A DNA stretch of 64,000 bases from Idiomarina tyrosinivorans (GCF_003987475.1 NZ_PIQH01000006.1:1-64000), one strand, 5' to 3'; shown: positions 8,537 to 18,455, numbered from the stretch's first letter. Translations and numbers: made by a program. Notes: generated by a model not told the origin, from the letters alone.

Positions 8537-9421
8537 TCATTTGCCGGGTAAATAATCCTGCCAAATTATAGAGGCGGCAGGACCTAGGGTTTGGTTGGCT
8601 GAGCGAATTAGGTGCACCGCTAAATCCACTCGCTGAATAAATCCGGGTATAACAATTTCTTCTAGCACTCCTTCATCCAGAGCATCGGCAATCAGTGGTC
8701 TTGGGATGACCCCCCAACCCATACCGGCTAGCAATAATTCCTTTTGCGACGCGATATCATTAACGCGAATACGCCGCTGATTTGGCAATTTAAGAATCGT
8801 ATCTAAATCAATCCCGATGGCTAAGTTTTGCGGTACCAGCATCGGCAATTCCAGTAACTGTTGGCGGGTACTCGGTTTATCGTATTCTCGGTACAATTGC
8901 GGCGTCAGTGCCACCACTAAAGAAAATGGCGATATCGTCAGCGTTTCAAAATCACCATATTGGCGAAATAATGGCATCCATGGGCTAATAGCAAGATCTG
9001 CCGACCCTTCAGCAATCCGCTGTAATGCGCGTAACTGAGACTCACCTTCAATGCGTACTTCGGTGGCCGGAAATTGTTGCTGAATTTTGCGCACATGCGG
9101 CAACCACAGTTGTGCGTCACAGGTATGGTCATAGCACAGGGTTATCGACGGCTCCGCGCCAAACCGTAGCTGTTCACTTAAACTGGCTAAGCGTTGATGC
9201 TGACGAATGACTTCTTGAGCTTGGCGCAAATAATGGCTGCCCCGTTCCGTCAGCATTAAACGGTAGGCACCACGTTCGAACAACGCAAAACCCGCCTCTT
9301 GCTCAAGCTTCTTTAATGCCATGCTGGTTGCAGATTGGGTGCGATGCAATGATTCCGCAGCGCGCTGCAAACTTCCGAGTTCAGCAACGGCCGCAAACAT
9401 TTTCAAATGGGTGATATTCAT
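8537..9421 (-). CDS. LysR-family transcriptional regulator
   Basis: The product is a 294-aa LysR-type regulator. The N-terminal winged helix-turn-helix (residues about 1-60) contains MFAAVAELGSLQRAAESLHRT and SATSMALKKLEQEAG, followed by the family FERG and LTERG motifs. The C-terminal periplasmic-binding-like effector domain covers about 90-290. It is divergent from the RND adaptor gene with 108 bp between them, the classical layout for a regulator of the adjacent pump. A TTAAC-N4-GTTAA palindrome lies 10 bp upstream of its ATG. The effector is unknown. Confidence 0.92.
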   Translation of the reverse strand: MNITHLKMFAAVAELGSLQRAAESLHRTQSATSMALKKLEQEAGFALFERGAYRLMLTERGSHYLRQAQEVIRQHQRLASLSEQLRFGAEPSITLCYDHTCDAQLWLPHVRKIQQQFPATEVRIEGESQLRALQRIAEGSADLAISPWMPLFRQYGDFETLTISPFSLVVALTPQLYREYDKPSTRQQLLELPMLVPQNLAIGIDLDTILKLPNQRRIRVNDIASQKELLLAGMGWGVIPRPLIADALDEGVLEEIVIPGFIQRVDLAVHLIRSANQTLGPAASIIWQDYLPGK

Positions 9422-9431
9422 TCAGCTTTTC

Positions 9432-9445
9432 TTAACTAGTGTTAA
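9432..9445. promoter_or_regulatory. Putative LysR-type operator
   Basis: TTAAC and GTTAA are inverted around TAGT in the divergent LysR/RND-adaptor gap. LysR-type regulators usually bind interrupted AT-rich dyads (T-N11-A) in such intergenic regions. Assignment is by position and motif shape only. Confidence 0.45.
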
Positions 9446-9529
9446 ATTTATTTTCAATATAACTGTACATCATTGTGGTCTACACTACACCGTATTATTT
9501 GCTACTCGTTGCTAAACCAAAGGCCGACT

Positions 9530-10618
9530 ATGCCACTTACCACTCGTACCCTTTCCCTGCTGAGTGTTATCGCGCTCAGCGTTTTATTAACGGCTTGCTC
9601 TGAACCGGCGCCAGTAGCCGAAGATAACGCCGTACCCGCTCGTCCGGTAAAATGGATAACTGTCGCTGACCCAGCGGGTAAAAAACTGCGCCAGTTTCCG
9701 GCCGTGCTTGAGGCGTCAGAAGTGGCGCAGCTAACCTTCCGAGTATCGGGCGAACTTAAACAGCTTCCGGTTCACGCGGGTTCACATGTGAAGCAAGGCG
9801 AACTGGTGGCAAAGCTCGACCCTACCGATTACCAACTGGTAGTCGACCAAGCAAAAGCGCGGTATCAGCTCGCCTCATCGCAATACCAGCGGAGCAAAAA
9901 TTTGGTCGCCCAAGGGCTTATGTCTGAGGCGCAATTTGATGAGGTGTCTTCACAATTAGCCGTGGCCAAGTCGAACTACGAAACGGCCCAAGCGAATTTA
10001 CGCTACAGCGAGTTGCGAGCACCTTTTAGCGGCACTATTGCACACCTATACGTGGAGAATTACGAGAACATTCAGGCCAAGCAGCCTATCGCAACGCTGC
10101 AAATTAGCGACGCCATTGACGTGAGCATTCAAGTGCCTGAAAACTTGTTCGCCAAAGTCAGTCGTCAACCTGACTATCAACCTGTTGTCATTTTCGATGC
10201 CGCTCCCGACCAACATTTTTCGGCGTCCTTGAAAGAATGGGATACCCAAGCCGACCCGGCAACGAACACCTACAAGGTTGTACTTACCATGGCTAAACCG
10301 GAGAACCTCAATGTTTTACCGGGAATGTCAGCGACCGTGGTGGTCGATCTTCGAGAAATCATTCAGCACAGTGATCAAGCGATCGTCATTCCTGCATCAG
10401 CGGTGTTTTCGCCCACCGATGGCGGCAAGCGTTATGTATGGCGTGTCACTGCTAACAATACCGTTGATAAAGTGGCCGTTGAAGTGGGTCCAATGACCAA
10501 CGAAGGCATCGAGATTCGCGCTGGGTTGAATCCCGGCGATAAGGTGGTGATTGCTGGGGTACACCAACTACAAAACGGACAACAGGTTCGTGAATGGACC
10601 CGTGAGCGGGGGCTGTAA
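9530..10618 (+). CDS. RND efflux periplasmic adaptor lipoprotein
   Basis: This membrane-fusion protein links an inner-membrane RND pump to an outer-membrane channel. It is 362 aa from ATG 9530 (AAAGG upstream). The lipoprotein signal ends in LTAC (Cys at about residue 20). The lipoyl half-motif VSGELKQLPVHAGSHVKQGELVAKLD precedes an alpha-helical hairpin (about 100-150) and the second lipoyl part (YSELRAPFSGTIAHLY), then beta-barrel and membrane-proximal domains. Its stop overlaps the permease ATG (TAATG). No TolC-type gene follows, so it probably uses a channel encoded elsewhere. Confidence 0.92.
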   Translation: MPLTTRTLSLLSVIALSVLLTACSEPAPVAEDNAVPARPVKWITVADPAGKKLRQFPAVLEASEVAQLTFRVSGELKQLPVHAGSHVKQGELVAKLDPTDYQLVVDQAKARYQLASSQYQRSKNLVAQGLMSEAQFDEVSSQLAVAKSNYETAQANLRYSELRAPFSGTIAHLYVENYENIQAKQPIATLQISDAIDVSIQVPENLFAKVSRQPDYQPVVIFDAAPDQHFSASLKEWDTQADPATNTYKVVLTMAKPENLNVLPGMSATVVVDLREIIQHSDQAIVIPASAVFSPTDGGKRYVWRVTANNTVDKVAVEVGPMTNEGIEIRAGLNPGDKVVIAGVHQLQNGQQVREWTRERGL

Positions 10619-13600
10619 TGAATATTGCTGAATACAGTATCCGGCGCAAAACCAGTAGCTGGTTGCTACTGTTTATTTTACTCATTGGCGGAGTGGTATC
10701 GTTACTGCAACTGGGTCGCTTGGAAGACCCCCACTTTACCTTAAAAAAAGCAATGGTCATCACCCAGTACCCTGGCGCCTCCTCACAACAGGTCGAAGAG
10801 GAAGTGACCTATCGTTTGGAAAACGCGATCCAAAGTCTTAGCTACGTGGACCATATTACGTCGATTTCTAAACCGGGTCTGTCACAGATTACGGTAGAGA
10901 TGAAAAGTATCTATCGCGCCGATGATCTGGCACAAATTTGGGACGAATTACGACGTAAAATTCATGATGCGCAAGGCATGTTACCTCCCGGGGTCGGCAC
11001 GCCTATCGTCAAAGACGATTTCGCCGATGTTTATGGCGTGCTAATGGCCATTACCGGCGATGGTTACGAATACCAAGATATTGCCGACTACGCCGATTAC
11101 TTACGCCGTGAATTAGTGTTGATCGATGGGGTTGGCAAGGTCACCCTGTCGGGCGAACAGCAAGAGCAAGTGATGGTGGAAGTGTCCCGCAGTCAGTTGG
11201 CAAACGTAGGAATTCCACCAGCGCGCATTGCCCAACTACTGACTACCCAAAATGCGGTCGCCGATGCAGGCAGGGTCATGGTCGATAAAGAAGCCATGCG
11301 CTTCGCCACCAGTGGCGAATTTACCAGTGTCGATGAGCTGGCTAACCTCGTTATCAGTAACCCTGGAGCCGAAGAGCGTATTTACTTGCGCGATGTTGCG
11401 CATATCTATCGTGACTACGGCGAAATTCCGCAACATTTAGTGCGCTTTGATGGCGAGCAATCTATTTGGTTGGGGCTGTCCTTTGCTAACGATGTGAATG
11501 TGGTGGAAGTGGGTGAACGTATCAAGCAACGTTTGCAACAGCTAGATTACGCACGTCCAGCCGGTATGACCCTGCATGCGATTTATGACCAACCCAAAGA
11601 AGTCGCAAATTCTGTACAAGGCTTTTTGCTCAACCTGTTAGAAGCTGTCGCCATCGTCATTCTGGCGCTGCTACTCACTATGGGCTTTCGCAGCGGCGTA
11701 CTGATTGGGGTAGTGCTGTTGCTCACCGTACTCGGCACCTTTATTTTTATGCTGCTACAAGGAATAAACCTACAGCGAGTGTCACTCGGGGCGCTGATCA
11801 TTGCCTTAGGGATGCTGGTTGATAATGCCATTGTTATCGCCGAAGGTATTGTTATGGGCATGCGCCAAGGCATGTCTAAACTACAAGCTGCGGTGAATGT
11901 CACCCGCCAAAACCAGTGGCCGTTACTGGGTGCGACAATCATCGCTATTATTGCCTTCGCTCCGATAGGCCTCTCTAAAGATGCCACCGGTGAATTTGCG
12001 GGAAGCCTGTTTTGGGTATTATTAATCTCGTTATTATTGAGCTGGTTCACCGCACTCACACTCACGCCATTTTTGGCTGACCGGCTGTTCTCCAATAAAG
12101 ATATTGCGGAACAACAGAATAACGACAGCGAAAGCTTGTACGCACACCCGATTTATCGGCGTTACCGGCAGCTGCTAACCTGGTGCGTGAGTCATCGTGC
12201 CATCGCTATCGGCAGCATGCTGGGGCTACTGGTAGTGGCAGTGCTTGGCTTTAGCCAAGTGAAACAGTCGTTCTTTCCGCCGTCGACCACGCCACTATTT
12301 TATGTCGATATGTGGTACCCACAAGGTACCGATATTCGAGCGACCAGCGAGGATGTTAAACGCGCCGAGCAGTTTATGAAGGCGCAACCAGAAGTGGAAA
12401 ATGTATCCACCACTATCGGCCAAGGGGCTCCTCGCTTTACCCTCACTTATTTAGTGGAAAAGCAGTACGAGAGTTATGCGCAGCTGATCGTTCGAGCGCA
12501 GTCGACCGAACAATTGGAACAACTTTTACCCCGGGTGCGCAGTTACATTGCGCAAGAGCACCCAGATGTTGAGGATAAACTGATTCGCTTGGAGATAGGT
12601 CCTGCCACACCGGCGAAGATTGAAGCTCGCTTTAGTGGTCCTGACCCCAAAGTACTTCGAGAACTTAGCGGCAAAGCGCAGGATATTCTGCGTGCAGATG
12701 GCGGCGCGGTAAATATTCGAGATGACTGGCGCCAACGTACAAAAGTGCTAAGACCCATTTTCCACGAAGCGGCAGCTCGCAAGCTGGGTATTACCAAGGA
12801 AGATGTTAACAACCTGCTACTTACCAACTTTGTTGGTCGCACCGTGGGGATCTACCGCGATGGCACTGATTTGCTGCCGATTTTGATACGGCCGCCCGCG
12901 CAAGAACGCGCTGATTTAGATAACTGGCAAGATTTACAGGTTTACAGTTCAGTACTGCAAGATTTCGTGCCGCTATCGCAAGTAGTGAAACGCATAGAAG
13001 TGGATTGGGAAAACCCGCTGATTATGCGCCGAGATCGTAAACGTACGCTTACCGTAATGGCAGACCACGATATATTGACCGATGAAACCGCCGCGCAAGT
13101 ATTCAACCGAGTCCGACCAAAGTTGGAGGCTATACCACTGCCAATAGGGTACCAATTAACTTGGGGCGGCGAGCACGAAGCGTCAGCAAAAGCAAAAAAG
13201 GCCCTATTTGGCGCGTTACCGCTCGGCTTTTTAGCGATGTTTATTATTACTGTGCTGCTGTTTAATAGCTTGCGCCTCGCCGGTGTACTTTGGACCACCG
13301 TGCCGCTATCCATCATCGGTGTGACGCTCGGTCTGCTGGTTCTCGATAAGCCTTTTGGCTTTATGGCACTATTAGGCTTCCTGAGTTTGTCGGGCATGCT
13401 GATCAAGAATGGCGTGGTGCTGCTAGAACAAGTTAACGTTGAGCTCAGCCAAGGCAAAGCTGCTTACCAAGCACTGATCGACGCCTCGGTGAGTCGGGTA
13501 AGGCCCGTCAGCATGGCAGCCATCACCACTATTTTAGGGATGCTACCACTGCTATTCGATGACTTCTTCGCTAGCATGGCAGTGGTCATTATGTTTGGCC

Positions 13601-13674
13601 TAGGCTTCGCCACCATACTAACCCTGTTCGTCGTGCCAGTGATGTACGCCATCGTTCAACGCGTCAAGGCTTAA
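10618..13674 (+). CDS. RND efflux permease (AcrB/HAE1-like)
   Basis: This 1018-aa proton-driven exporter has the duplicated RND plan of 12 membrane segments and two large periplasmic loops. Features include the N-terminal TM and porter start (YPGASSQQVEEEVTYRLE), TM4 segment GMLVDNAIVIAEG, TM10 segment GMLIKNGVVLLEQ with the relay Lys, and a C-terminal FATILTLFVVPVMY. The AcrB relay pair Asp407-Asp408 reads Asp-Asn here, a variant expected in some sub-families. It is translationally coupled to the adaptor and probably controlled by the divergent LysR protein. Substrate range cannot be inferred. Confidence 0.93.
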   Translation: MNIAEYSIRRKTSSWLLLFILLIGGVVSLLQLGRLEDPHFTLKKAMVITQYPGASSQQVEEEVTYRLENAIQSLSYVDHITSISKPGLSQITVEMKSIYRADDLAQIWDELRRKIHDAQGMLPPGVGTPIVKDDFADVYGVLMAITGDGYEYQDIADYADYLRRELVLIDGVGKVTLSGEQQEQVMVEVSRSQLANVGIPPARIAQLLTTQNAVADAGRVMVDKEAMRFATSGEFTSVDELANLVISNPGAEERIYLRDVAHIYRDYGEIPQHLVRFDGEQSIWLGLSFANDVNVVEVGERIKQRLQQLDYARPAGMTLHAIYDQPKEVANSVQGFLLNLLEAVAIVILALLLTMGFRSGVLIGVVLLLTVLGTFIFMLLQGINLQRVSLGALIIALGMLVDNAIVIAEGIVMGMRQGMSKLQAAVNVTRQNQWPLLGATIIAIIAFAPIGLSKDATGEFAGSLFWVLLISLLLSWFTALTLTPFLADRLFSNKDIAEQQNNDSESLYAHPIYRRYRQLLTWCVSHRAIAIGSMLGLLVVAVLGFSQVKQSFFPPSTTPLFYVDMWYPQGTDIRATSEDVKRAEQFMKAQPEVENVSTTIGQGAPRFTLTYLVEKQYESYAQLIVRAQSTEQLEQLLPRVRSYIAQEHPDVEDKLIRLEIGPATPAKIEARFSGPDPKVLRELSGKAQDILRADGGAVNIRDDWRQRTKVLRPIFHEAAARKLGITKEDVNNLLLTNFVGRTVGIYRDGTDLLPILIRPPAQERADLDNWQDLQVYSSVLQDFVPLSQVVKRIEVDWENPLIMRRDRKRTLTVMADHDILTDETAAQVFNRVRPKLEAIPLPIGYQLTWGGEHEASAKAKKALFGALPLGFLAMFIITVLLFNSLRLAGVLWTTVPLSIIGVTLGLLVLDKPFGFMALLGFLSLSGMLIKNGVVLLEQVNVELSQGKAAYQALIDASVSRVRPVSMAAITTILGMLPLLFDDFFASMAVVIMFGLGFATILTLFVVPVMYAIVQRVKA

Positions 13675-13680
13675 CGGCTG

Positions 13681-13709
13681 CACTCAAGCGCATTCAATGC
13701 GCTTGAGTG
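13681..13709. other. Stem-loop between convergent RND operons
   Basis: A perfect 12-bp stem (13681-13692 with 13698-13709) with a TTCAA loop sits between the 3' ends of the two pump operons. There is no T tract on either side, so it is not a canonical terminator. It could still stabilise or define both transcript ends. Confidence 0.6.
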
Positions 13710-13720
13710 ACAACACCCTG

Positions 13721-16700
13721 TTAACGACGGCTTTTATGCCAAAGATAAAAGACCGCAGGTATTAAAAACATCGAAATCATTGGCGCAAGTAACATTCCCC
13801 CCAGCATCGGGGCAGCTATACGCTGCATGACTTCATTGCCAACACCACCGCCAAGCATAATGGGCAATAACCCGATCACAATGGTGAGTACCGTCATTGC
13901 CTTTGGTCGTACCCGTAACACCGCGCCAGACTCAATGGCTTGTAGTAATTGTTCTGACTGTTGGTTATGGCTTTGCCATGCCTTGTTTAGATACAACAAC
14001 ATCACTACACCAAATTCAGCCGCTACGCCCGCGAGCGCTATCATGCCGATAATCACCGCTAGCGATAACTTATACTGCAATAGGTAAATTAGCCACAAAC
14101 TCCCAGACACCGCTAGCGGCAAGGTTAACAGCACTAACAAAGCCTGCGCCATGGAACGGAAGGTCATATACAGTAGCAACAATACTAATAGTAAAGTTAA
14201 CGGGATAATTTCCGTAAGCTGTTGTTTGGTCTGCTGCAAACTACGGTATTGGCCAGTCCAACTCCAACTATAGCCTTGTGGCAACTGAATATTCTCAACC
14301 GTGGGCGTGACCGCGTCGATATATTCACTGACGGTCACTCCATCTTGAGGCTCAATATAGATCCAATTACTTAACCGGGCATTTTCGCTTTTCATCACCG
14401 CTGGACCATTCGTTAGCGTCACGGAGGCGACATCTCCCAGCGTCAACCAACGACCCGAAGCACTTACAATGCTCAGATTTTCAATAGCGTCGAGATAGTC
14501 CCTTTGTCCCCGCGGATAACGGATATTAATGGGAAACCGCTCATTTCCCTGAATCGAGATCGCAACGTTTTCGCCACCAATAGCATAGCGAATATAATCT
14601 TGTACCTGCTGCTGCGTCAGTCCGTATCGCGCGGCGTCCACAACTCGAGGCGTTATCTCAATGTAACGTCCAGCCGCCGGTCGTTCAGCAATCACCTCAG
14701 CACTGACTTCGGCATTATTCAGCGCTTCTTCGATAGTGGTACTGAGGTTTTGTAGCTGGTTAAAATCACTACCACTGACTTTAATTGCAAGCGGTGTTTT
14801 AACGCCCGTCGCGAGCATGTCGATACGCGTCTTTATTGGCATTACCCAGGCATTACTAATTCCTGGAACAGTCACCATGCTGTCTAATTCGGCAATCACA
14901 TCATCAAGTGTTTTTCCCTCTGGCCAACGCGCTTTTGGTGCTAACGAGATCGTTGTTTCAATCATGGTCATGGGCGATGGATCCGTTGCTGTATCCGCTC
15001 GACCGATCTTGCCAAAAACTCGCTCTACTTGCGGGTGCTTACTAATAATTGCATCGACTTGCTGCAATAGTTCACCCGCTTCATCAACGCTGATCCCCGG
15101 CAATGTTGTTGGCATATACATTAGGTCGCCCTCATCAAGCGTGGGCATTAACTCATATTGCGTTTGTTGCCATGGGATCCACGCAGAAGCAGCAATGGCT
15201 AACGCGGCGACAATTGTCAGCTTTGGCCACCGCAACACCCAACGCAGTAGCGGTCGATACAGCCAAATTAACCCGCGGGTTAACAGGTTCTTGTCTTCAC
15301 GTACGATGTTTCCGCGAATAAAATAACCACACAACACTGGAATGAGCGTGATCGAGAGTAGCGCTGCTGCGGCCATTGCCAACGTTTTGGTTAACGCCAG
15401 CGGTTCAAACAGTCTGCCTTGTTGCCCTTGCAACGCGAAAACGGGTAAAAAGCTTACCGTAATCACGATTAGCGAAAAGAATAACGAGGGTCCCACTTCA
15501 AGCGTTGCTTGAGCCGTTATTTGCCAACGGTTTTTACCGCGAGCCGGCTCACCGTTGGCTTGCTGAAAGTCTAACAAGTGTTTGTGGACGTTTTCGATGA
15601 TCACAATGGCGGCATCGACCAAAGCCCCTATCGCAATCGCGATTCCCCCGAGACTCATGATATTTGCAGAGACGCCAAACAAATTCATGATACCAACAGC
15701 AAATAGCACAGAGAGAGGCAGACTAATCACAGCCACAAGAGCGGAGCGGAAGTGCCAAAGAAAAACCGTACACACCAACGCTACCAAAATGACTTCTTCT
15801 ATAACCTTTTCGGTGAGATTATTAACCGAAGCTTTTATAAGGTTAGAACGATCATAGGTTGGCACTATTTCGACACCCGAAGGTAGTCCTTGCTTAAGCT
15901 GTTGCAGTTTTTCCTTCACCGCATTAATGGTGTCCAAGGCATTTGCACCGTAACGCATCACAATAATGCCACCCACCACTTCACCCGCACCATTTAAGTC
16001 AGCGACACCACGCCTTACCTGCGGACCGATACGAACCGTTGCCACGTCTTTCAGCTGGAGTATGCCGTTTTGCGCCGAGCGTTTGGGTAACGGAAGCTGT
16101 TCGAGATCATCTATCGATTGCAGATACCCTGTTCCTCGAACCATATATTCCGCTTCCGCCATCTGCACCACCGAGCCTCCAACTTCGGCATTTGCGGTTT
16201 GAATAGCTTGTTTAACGTCAATAAGCGTTAACCCAAACTCGCGCAATTTTTGCGGTTCTACAACCACTTGGTAGGTTTCAACCATGCCGCCCACTCTGGC
16301 GACCTCGGAAACTCCCTCTACAGTCTGTAGCTCTTGCTGCAAAAACCAATTTTGCAGTCGCGTTAGCTCACCTAAATCGTGATTACCGGTGCGGTCAACC
16401 AATGCGTACTGGTAAATCCAACCAACACCTGTCGCATCGGGTCCAAGACTAGGCTGCACAGACTCCGGCAGTTGCTGTTGCGCTTGCTGCAAGTATTCGA
16501 GCACTCGGCTACGTGCCCAGTAAGGATCGGTACCCTCTTCGAATATCACGTAGATATATGAGTCGCCGAAGAACGAATATCCTCTAACCGACTGAGTCTG
16601 CGGTACCGACAGCATTACGCTTGATAATGGATAAGTTACCTGCTGTTCGACTACACTCGGTGCTTGACCTGGATAGCTTGTTTTAACGATGACTTGAACG

Positions 16701-16831
16701 TCCGAGAGGTCAGGAATCGCATCGAGCTTCGTTTGCTGAAGGGCTTGGACTGATAAAACGGTTAAAAGTCCCACCACTACCAACACGACCGTTTTATTTT
16801 GCAGTGACGTATTAATCAGCCAACGGATCAT
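13721..16831 (-). CDS. CusA-like heavy-metal RND efflux permease
   Basis: This 1036-aa HME-type RND transporter is predicted to export Cu(I)/Ag(I) or a related metal. The start matches the CusA family (MIRWLINTSLQNKTVVLV, then TKLDAIPDLSDVQVIV). TM4 has the HME signature GALVDAAIVIIEN. Methionines that could form the relay occur in YMPTTLPGIS, PMTMIETTISL and WVMPIKTRIDML. It overlaps the upstream cusB-like stop by 1 nt and has GGAGAG before its ATG. No outer-membrane channel (CusC) or two-component regulator is present nearby. Metal specificity is inferred from the family. Confidence 0.92.
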   Translation of the reverse strand: MIRWLINTSLQNKTVVLVVVGLLTVLSVQALQQTKLDAIPDLSDVQVIVKTSYPGQAPSVVEQQVTYPLSSVMLSVPQTQSVRGYSFFGDSYIYVIFEEGTDPYWARSRVLEYLQQAQQQLPESVQPSLGPDATGVGWIYQYALVDRTGNHDLGELTRLQNWFLQQELQTVEGVSEVARVGGMVETYQVVVEPQKLREFGLTLIDVKQAIQTANAEVGGSVVQMAEAEYMVRGTGYLQSIDDLEQLPLPKRSAQNGILQLKDVATVRIGPQVRRGVADLNGAGEVVGGIIVMRYGANALDTINAVKEKLQQLKQGLPSGVEIVPTYDRSNLIKASVNNLTEKVIEEVILVALVCTVFLWHFRSALVAVISLPLSVLFAVGIMNLFGVSANIMSLGGIAIAIGALVDAAIVIIENVHKHLLDFQQANGEPARGKNRWQITAQATLEVGPSLFFSLIVITVSFLPVFALQGQQGRLFEPLALTKTLAMAAAALLSITLIPVLCGYFIRGNIVREDKNLLTRGLIWLYRPLLRWVLRWPKLTIVAALAIAASAWIPWQQTQYELMPTLDEGDLMYMPTTLPGISVDEAGELLQQVDAIISKHPQVERVFGKIGRADTATDPSPMTMIETTISLAPKARWPEGKTLDDVIAELDSMVTVPGISNAWVMPIKTRIDMLATGVKTPLAIKVSGSDFNQLQNLSTTIEEALNNAEVSAEVIAERPAAGRYIEITPRVVDAARYGLTQQQVQDYIRYAIGGENVAISIQGNERFPINIRYPRGQRDYLDAIENLSIVSASGRWLTLGDVASVTLTNGPAVMKSENARLSNWIYIEPQDGVTVSEYIDAVTPTVENIQLPQGYSWSWTGQYRSLQQTKQQLTEIIPLTLLLVLLLLYMTFRSMAQALLVLLTLPLAVSGSLWLIYLLQYKLSLAVIIGMIALAGVAAEFGVVMLLYLNKAWQSHNQQSEQLLQAIESGAVLRVRPKAMTVLTIVIGLLPIMLGGGVGNEVMQRIAAPMLGGMLLAPMISMFLIPAVFYLWHKSRR

Positions 16832-18060
16832 TAGTTGCTCTCCATTGCCGCTGGAAGAGTAAACCCACGAAGTGTCGCTTCTGAGTCAATTAAGAATTGA
16901 CCATTAGTAACAACGCGTTCACCCTGCGTCAGCCCAGAGTCAACAATAAATCGATCACCGTATCTATCCCCGAGAATGACCGCCCTTACCGTGAATTTCC
17001 CGTTCGCATCTTGAACCACCACTCGGTCAATGTTGGCTTCCCGTATTACACTGCTCACCGGTATCACCAGCACATTCTTTTGCTCCGGCAGTGCCACTCT
17101 CGCAGTCAGCCAGTCTCCCACTTTAAGCGTCTCAGGGAGCCGCTTCAGTACGGCTCGTGCCACTAACGTTTGGGTTCGTTGATCAAGTTGTGGATAGAGA
17201 TAACTAATTGACGTTTTGCCAACTAGCCGCTCACCATAAGAGCCGGAGTAAAGCGTTACGGATTGACCAACCTTTACTTGGCTCGCGTGCTGAGTAGGAA
17301 TATCCAACAAGACCCAAGGCCGCTCATAACCGCTGAGCGTCAGAACCCGCGTGCTCGGTTTAACATACATTCCCTCACGGACGTTTAAGTCAGTCAGATA
17401 ACCAGCTTGGGGCGCAAAATAATCTATCTGATACTCGGATGTTCCACGCTGTTGAAGCTTAGAAATTTGTTCGTCGGTCATCCCTAATAAGCGTAACCGT
17501 TGTTTACCACGCATTTTCATCATTCGCTGTTCTTCAGCGCCCTGGATACTCTGGAGATTCTGCAAAAGTTGGAGATAATCGTCTTGGGCAACGACCACGT
17601 CGGGGGCATAAATTCGGTATAGCTTATCGCCCTTATTCACCCAGTCCCCAGGGTTTTTGGTATAAAGCTTCTCAATCCATCCAGACGCGCGTGGATGAAC
17701 ACTCACCACTTCGCTCATATTCCAATTAACCTGAGCAGAGAGTGACAGAAACGGCTTCAAATCCATTCTTATAACCGTTGCAGTAGCAATATTTATCGCC
17801 TGTTGCTGCTCTTCGCTTAGTGAAAATGAGCGTTTCGCTGCTGGCTTGTTTACCGGTGACTGTTTAACGACCAAAGCCATTCCACAAATTGGACAGGTTC
17901 CTGGTTCATCACGAATGATGTGATGGTGCATAGGGCACATATACACTTTGCCCTGAGCCGCCTGTTGCGGATGAAAGGTAATTTGGATCGCTGTAAAGCC
18001 TGCCGAATAGGCAGGAGTAGCCAGTGCAAAGGTTAGCACGGCAAGAAACACTGCTCGCAT
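16831..18060 (-). CDS. CusB-like metal efflux adaptor with N-terminal metal-binding domain
   Basis: This 409-aa periplasmic adaptor of the heavy-metal RND system has an N-terminal signal peptide (cleavage near YSA, residue 20). A heavy-metal-binding domain with YMCPMHHHIIRDEPGTCPIC (about residues 40-59) is typical of extended CusB-type proteins. The membrane-fusion body follows (lipoyl SGWIEKLYTKNPGDWVNKGD, hairpin about 150-200, beta-barrel). It is co-transcribed with the cusA-like gene. The Cys/His/Met-rich N-terminal module may take over the metal-delivery role of CusF, which is not found here. Confidence 0.92.
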   Translation of the reverse strand: MRAVFLAVLTFALATPAYSAGFTAIQITFHPQQAAQGKVYMCPMHHHIIRDEPGTCPICGMALVVKQSPVNKPAAKRSFSLSEEQQQAINIATATVIRMDLKPFLSLSAQVNWNMSEVVSVHPRASGWIEKLYTKNPGDWVNKGDKLYRIYAPDVVVAQDDYLQLLQNLQSIQGAEEQRMMKMRGKQRLRLLGMTDEQISKLQQRGTSEYQIDYFAPQAGYLTDLNVREGMYVKPSTRVLTLSGYERPWVLLDIPTQHASQVKVGQSVTLYSGSYGERLVGKTSISYLYPQLDQRTQTLVARAVLKRLPETLKVGDWLTARVALPEQKNVLVIPVSSVIREANIDRVVVQDANGKFTVRAVILGDRYGDRFIVDSGLTQGERVVTNGQFLIDSEATLRGFTLPAAMESN

Positions 18061-18101
18061 GATAAACGCCTCAATAATGACAACTTAAAAATAAAACGTG
18101 A

Positions 18102-18455
18102 TTAAGCGGTCAAACTTTTGGGCGGTCGAATAAGGACTTCCGAGAAGGTAATTGGATTGGCTTCGTTAACAAAAACCCGTTCGGTCGAAGCTGCAATACA
18201 TGCCACCTTAGGATAGTGAAACAACGCCACCTGTGCTGAGCACTTTCCCTGACAATGTTGGCATTGCTCAGCTTTAGCATTTTCTTGGTTACAGTTTTGC
18301 TGTTCCTGCGAACCAAGTTGCTCCTGCATTTCACAGCAAGGCTTATGCTGCGCTTGGGTTACACCACTGTCAGCAGCCATAGAAGAAAACGCTGGTGGAG
18401 AAAAACTCCCCACCAGCATCATAATTAACGCCATTACAAATAATGAAATTCGCAT
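18102..18455 (-). CDS. Small Cys/His-rich exported protein in the Cus cluster
   Basis: This 117-aa protein starts at ATG 18455 with a hydrophobic signal segment (about residues 3-24) ending near FSSMA. The mature part has CC, then CNQ and CQHCQGKC, a cysteine-rich patch suited to binding soft metals, and a C-terminal IRPPKS motif seen in DUF2946/CopL-like proteins. It lies upstream of the cusBA-like genes on the same strand and 10 bp after the peptidase gene. A role in metal sensing or handling is inferred from composition and context. No strong ribosome-binding site is visible, so the start is less certain. Confidence 0.65.
   Translation of the reverse strand: MRISLFVMALIMMLVGSFSPPAFSSMAADSGVTQAQHKPCCEMQEQLGSQEQQNCNQENAKAEQCQHCQGKCSAQVALFHYPKVACIAASTERVFVNEANPITFSEVLIRPPKSLTA

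Noticed and set aside
12942-13457. A 171-codon minus-strand frame inside the RND permease
   Set aside because: It is antisense to a clear RND C-terminal half.
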